DNA from: Cyanobacteria bacterium K_DeepCast_35m_m2_155
Lineage (GTDB): Bacteria > Cyanobacteriota > Cyanobacteriia > PCC-6307 > Cyanobiaceae
Reading direction: 5' to 3'
NCBI GenBank assembly: GCA_016882285.1
Contig: VGQS01000009.1
Location: forward strand, 1-36,047
DNA length: 36,047 bases
The position numbers were made by a program, and so were the translations under genes. Of this stretch, positions 34,393 through 36,047 are shown in pieces (position 1 is the first letter of the stretch; every line of letters starts with the position of its first letter). The notes beneath the pieces were generated by a model. The model was not told the origin of the DNA. It did no database searches and saw only the letters and a list, made by a program, of their open reading frames with translations.

Positions 34393-34617
34393 TTGGCTCA
34401 CACGATCGTCACCGACATCTGCGAAGGGGTCGCCGACTGCGTCGACGCCTGCCCGGTGGCCTGCATCCATCCCGGCGAGGGGGCTAACAGCAAGGGAACA
34501 GCCTTCTACTGGATCGACTTCGACACCTGCATCGACTGCGGCATCTGTCTGCAGGTGTGCCCTGTCGCCGGTGCAATTGTTCCGGAGGAGAGGGCCGAGC
34601 TCCAGCGGCGCAGCTAA
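34393..34617 (+). CDS. 7Fe/8Fe-type bacterial ferredoxin
   Basis: A 74-residue ferredoxin with two Fe-S clusters. One group is C10-x5-C16-x3-C20-x3-C24 and the other is C46-x2-C49-x2-C52-x3-C56-P. The first group has the wider spacing often seen where a 3Fe-4S or unusual 4Fe-4S cluster binds; the second is a standard CxxCxxCxxxCP 4Fe-4S site. The layout matches the small cyanobacterial soluble ferredoxin starting (M)xHTIVTDxCEGVADCVDACP. There is no ATG; the TTG at 34393 gives MAHTIVTD and fits best, though a TTG at 34381 is possible. Its partner enzyme is unknown. It follows hisZ by 42 bases. Confidence 0.9.
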   Translation: MAHTIVTDICEGVADCVDACPVACIHPGEGANSKGTAFYWIDFDTCIDCGICLQVCPVAGAIVPEERAELQRRS

Positions 34618-34646
34618 GTCTTCGCCATCAGCCGCAGCCAGCCACC

Positions 34647-35144
34647 ATGGAGAGCCCCCGCTTCGCCCTGGAATCGCGTGCCTTTGGCGATGGCGAGCGG
34701 ATTCCAGCTGTGCACACGCTGGAGGGCCTGAATCTCTCGCCGCCGCTGCAGTGGAGCGGGGAACCACCGGGGACCCGCAGCCTGGCTCTGGTGATGGATG
34801 ACCCCGATGCCCCGGCTGGCCTGTGGCAGCACTGGCTTCTGTTCAACATCCCGGCGTCGCTGCATGCCCTCCCCGCAGGCCTGGAGCGCAGCCCCGAGCT
34901 GGCCAACGGCTGCCGCCAGGGGCAGTGCTGGGGTGTGGAGCGGTTTGAGCGGCTCGGCTATCAGGGCCCCCAGCCACCGCCCGGGCGCGTGCACCACTAC
35001 CGCTTCAGCCTGCATGCCCTCGACCGGCCCCTACAGCTGGCGGCAGGGTGTTCGGTGTTTGATCTGGAGCGGGCGATCGCAGGGCATGCGCTGGCCACAG
35101 CCACCCTGATCGGGGTCTATGCCGCCAGTGAGCCTCCGCACTGA
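34647..35144 (+). CDS. YbhB/YbcL-type (PEBP, Raf-kinase-inhibitor-like) protein
   Basis: A 165-residue soluble protein of the phosphatidylethanolamine-binding-protein superfamily. The family core is visible: LSPPLQWSGEPPGTRSLALVMDDPDAP, in which DDPDAP is the hallmark, followed by WQHWLLFNIP and the GYQGPQPPPGRVHHYRFSLHAL strand with the conserved GPxPP loop and histidine pair. No signal peptide is seen. Its role in bacteria is poorly known, with proposed binding of small ligands. The ATG at 34647 is chosen, since the family starts with the FALESRAF strand just after it. Its last 28 bases overlap the 3' end of the small minus-strand gene. Confidence 0.9.
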   Translation: MESPRFALESRAFGDGERIPAVHTLEGLNLSPPLQWSGEPPGTRSLALVMDDPDAPAGLWQHWLLFNIPASLHALPAGLERSPELANGCRQGQCWGVERFERLGYQGPQPPPGRVHHYRFSLHALDRPLQLAAGCSVFDLERAIAGHALATATLIGVYAASEPPH

Positions 35145-35302
35145 GCCTGTTTGGAACGCAGCACCTCTGCACGGGCGTCAACGGCAGCAAGGCGCTCAAG
35201 CACCAGATGCAGATCGCTGGCCGTGAGCTCACCATCGCTGGTCCATTTGAGGCAGGTGCGGGTGAGGCAGCTGGCGTCGTGATCGGTTGTGGTGCCAGCC
35301 AT
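35117..35302 (-). CDS. Small cysteine-containing protein, unknown function
   Basis: A 61-residue predicted protein. It has no membrane or signal segment. Two close cysteines sit at 12 and 17 (SCLTRTC), with a third near the end; a helical middle (LTASDLHLVLERLAAVDARAEVLR) could form an amphipathic helix. The case for it being real is a near-ideal ribosome binding site, AGGAGG, five bases before the ATG at 35302, which is rare in this window. The frame also remains open 27 codons upstream of that ATG. It is convergent with the YbhB-type gene and overlaps its 3' end by 28 bases. I do not recognise the family. Confidence 0.6.
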   Translation of the reverse strand: MAGTTTDHDASCLTRTCLKWTSDGELTASDLHLVLERLAAVDARAEVLRSKQAQCGGSLAA

Positions 35303-35305
35303 GGA

Positions 35306-35313
35306 CACCTCCT
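35306..35313 (-). promoter_or_regulatory. Strong Shine-Dalgarno site for the 61-residue protein
   Basis: On the minus strand the sequence AGGAGGTGTCCATG places a full AGGAGG five bases before the ATG at 35302. Most genes in this window have weak or absent Shine-Dalgarno motifs, so this site fixes the start and supports the small gene. Confidence 0.7.
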
Positions 35314-35397
35314 GCGGCGATGCTGCAAGCCTCAGCCCACGCAGCGGCACGCCACAATCCCCCGATGGGGACAGTTGAACCATCGTCTGCAGCGGTT

Positions 35398-35877
35398 ATG
35401 CCCAGCGGCGCCGAGCTGCTGCAGCTGGAAGCTCAGGCGCGGCGGGCGGGCACCGATCTGGCGGCCGCTGAACTGGTTGGCTGCTGGCGACTGCGCATGA
35501 TCTGGCCGAAGGGCAGCCTGCATGCGGCCCGGCTCAGCGGCCTGCTGCTTCAGGCGCTGCAGGCCACCCTGCTGATCGGGATCTGCGCCACAGGCCTGAC
35601 GCTGTGCAACAGCGTGCAGCTGGGCCCACTGCAGTTGCGCTTTCTGGGGCCAGGTGCGCTGGTCGGCCGCAGGCCGCTGCTGCAATTCAGGTTTGAGCGG
35701 CTGGAGCTGCGCTGGCAGCAGCGGGTGCTGCTGGGGCGTGTGCTGGCTGCACCTGAACCGAAGCGGATGCCCTTCTTTGCCCTGATTGGGCGCGATCCCA
35801 GTGGCTGGCTGGCGGCGCGGGGCCGCGGTGGGGGCCTGGCGCTGTGGGAGCTGGGGCCTGCAGTTGATGCAAACTGA
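35398..35877 (+). CDS. Conserved-looking hypothetical protein, possibly fibrillin/PAP-like
   Basis: A 159-residue protein I do not firmly recognise. The start is the ATG at 35398 (MPSGAELLQLEAQARRAG); an ATG at 35365 would add 11 residues. A short helix is followed by ELVGCWRLRMIWPKG, a hydrophobic stretch (LLLQALQATLLIGICATGLTL) and beta-like strands. The end reads FFALIGRDPSGWLAARGRGGGLALW. The LVGCWRLR start of a strand and the RGRGG end are loosely like plastid-lipid-associated (fibrillin) proteins, but this is a weak resemblance. It is divergent from the small cysteine gene by 95 bases, and a further plus-strand gene follows 19 bases after its stop. Confidence 0.75.
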   Translation: MPSGAELLQLEAQARRAGTDLAAAELVGCWRLRMIWPKGSLHAARLSGLLLQALQATLLIGICATGLTLCNSVQLGPLQLRFLGPGALVGRRPLLQFRFERLELRWQQRVLLGRVLAAPEPKRMPFFALIGRDPSGWLAARGRGGGLALWELGPAVDAN

Positions 35878-35896
35878 GCCCCCCTGACGCCCATCC

Positions 35897-36047
35897 ATGG
35901 CCGACGCCCCCTATCTGATTGCGATCGCCCTGCTGCAGCAAGACGGCAGCCGGGCGATGCCGCTTCAGGGCAAGTCGCTGCGCAGCGCCATCGCCGCCGA
36001 TGCCGATCCAGCTGAGGTGGGACGCGAGCAATTGCTCGCGCTGCTGC
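35897..36047 (+). CDS. Truncated hypothetical protein at the window edge
   Basis: An open frame beginning with the ATG at 35897 (MADAPYLIAIALLQQDGSRA) and still open after 50 codons at the right edge of the window. It starts 19 bases after the previous gene's stop, on the same strand, so it is probably in the same unit. The visible part is short with no motif I can name, and looks like the start of a soluble alpha/beta protein. The sequence contains a HIP1-type GCGATCGC near its start. Its remainder is needed to assign a family. Confidence 0.6.
   Translation, partial: MADAPYLIAIALLQQDGSRAMPLQGKSLRSAIAADADPAEVGREQLLALL

Noticed and set aside
35069-35930. HIP1-type GCGATCGC octamers, for example near 35072 and 35920, with others near 11735, 21449 and 23118.
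   Set aside because: I count about five in 36 kb, roughly what a GC-rich sequence may show by chance; no clear enrichment.

Overview
The window reads as a compact, GC-rich (roughly two-thirds G+C) chromosomal segment of a picocyanobacterium, most likely of the Cyanobium / alpha-Synechococcus type. The main pointers are a 47-residue high-light-inducible (Hli) protein, a cyanobacterial Hfq-like protein next to dapF, cyanobacteria-specific families (Ycf35/DUF1257, DUF3110, DUF1995, DUF4330), a plant-type 2Fe-2S ferredoxin, a 7Fe/8Fe ferredoxin, a DnaK with a long charged tail beside a zinc-finger-less DnaJ, and HisZ. Genes are packed with one- to four-base overlaps (TGATG, ATGA, GTGA, TTGA). Several convergent pairs overlap at their stops. 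Many genes appear to start with GTG or TTG. I see no insertion sequence, prophage, CRISPR array or obvious genomic island, and no gene-free stretch longer than about 150 bases.

Layout. 1-2899 (minus): flavin-reductase-like gene, uvrC, a small secreted cysteine protein, and the start of a photolyase-related protein. 2941-4312 (plus): coaD and a coiled-coil protein. 4323-6160 (minus): PBP4-type dacB and a DUF4330 protein. 6218-9241 (minus): DUF1995 protein, cysteine desulfurase and dapF with a cysteine-bearing C-terminal extension. 9275-12187 (plus): hfq and leuS. 12188-12994 (minus): AlkB-like dioxygenase and hli, with an intrinsic terminator inside the 5' end of the AlkB frame. 13102-19614: lytic transglycosylase (plus), pgi (minus), a lysozyme-like membrane-anchored protein (plus), then N-acetylmuramoyl-alanine amidase, M61 peptidase and a Ycf35-like protein (minus). 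19629-25827: purN(+), argC(-), ribBA(+), cyclophilin(-), mtnP(+), murQ and DUF3110(-). 25871-28944 (minus): dnaK-dnaJ. 29092-31849 (plus): pstC-pstA-pstB behind a candidate Pho box. 31917-32003 (minus): tRNA-Ser(GGA). 32038-35144 (plus): 2Fe-2S ferredoxin, inositol-phosphatase family enzyme, hisZ, 7Fe/8Fe ferredoxin and a YbhB-type protein. 35117-36047: a small cysteine protein (minus), a hypothetical protein and a truncated gene (plus).

How the genes fit together. Most are housekeeping: amino-acid synthesis (dapF, argC, hisZ), purine and riboflavin synthesis (purN, ribBA), CoA (coaD), carbon (pgi), translation (leuS, tRNA-Ser), protein folding (dnaK/dnaJ, cyclophilin) and phosphate uptake (pstCAB). 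Two themes recur. One is DNA-damage and light stress: uvrC with a photolyase relative, an AlkB homologue and Hli. The other is peptidoglycan remodelling or recycling: dacB, lytic transglycosylase, lysozyme-like protein, amidase and murQ.

I did not find a convincing new multi-gene system. The best leads are a Cys-x3-Cys-x3-Cys-x5-Cys extension on DapF, a terminator that doubles as AlkB coding sequence, the coupled uvrC / secreted protein / photolyase-like triplet, a 61-residue cysteine protein with an ideal ribosome binding site, and a 10-G tract inside pgi.
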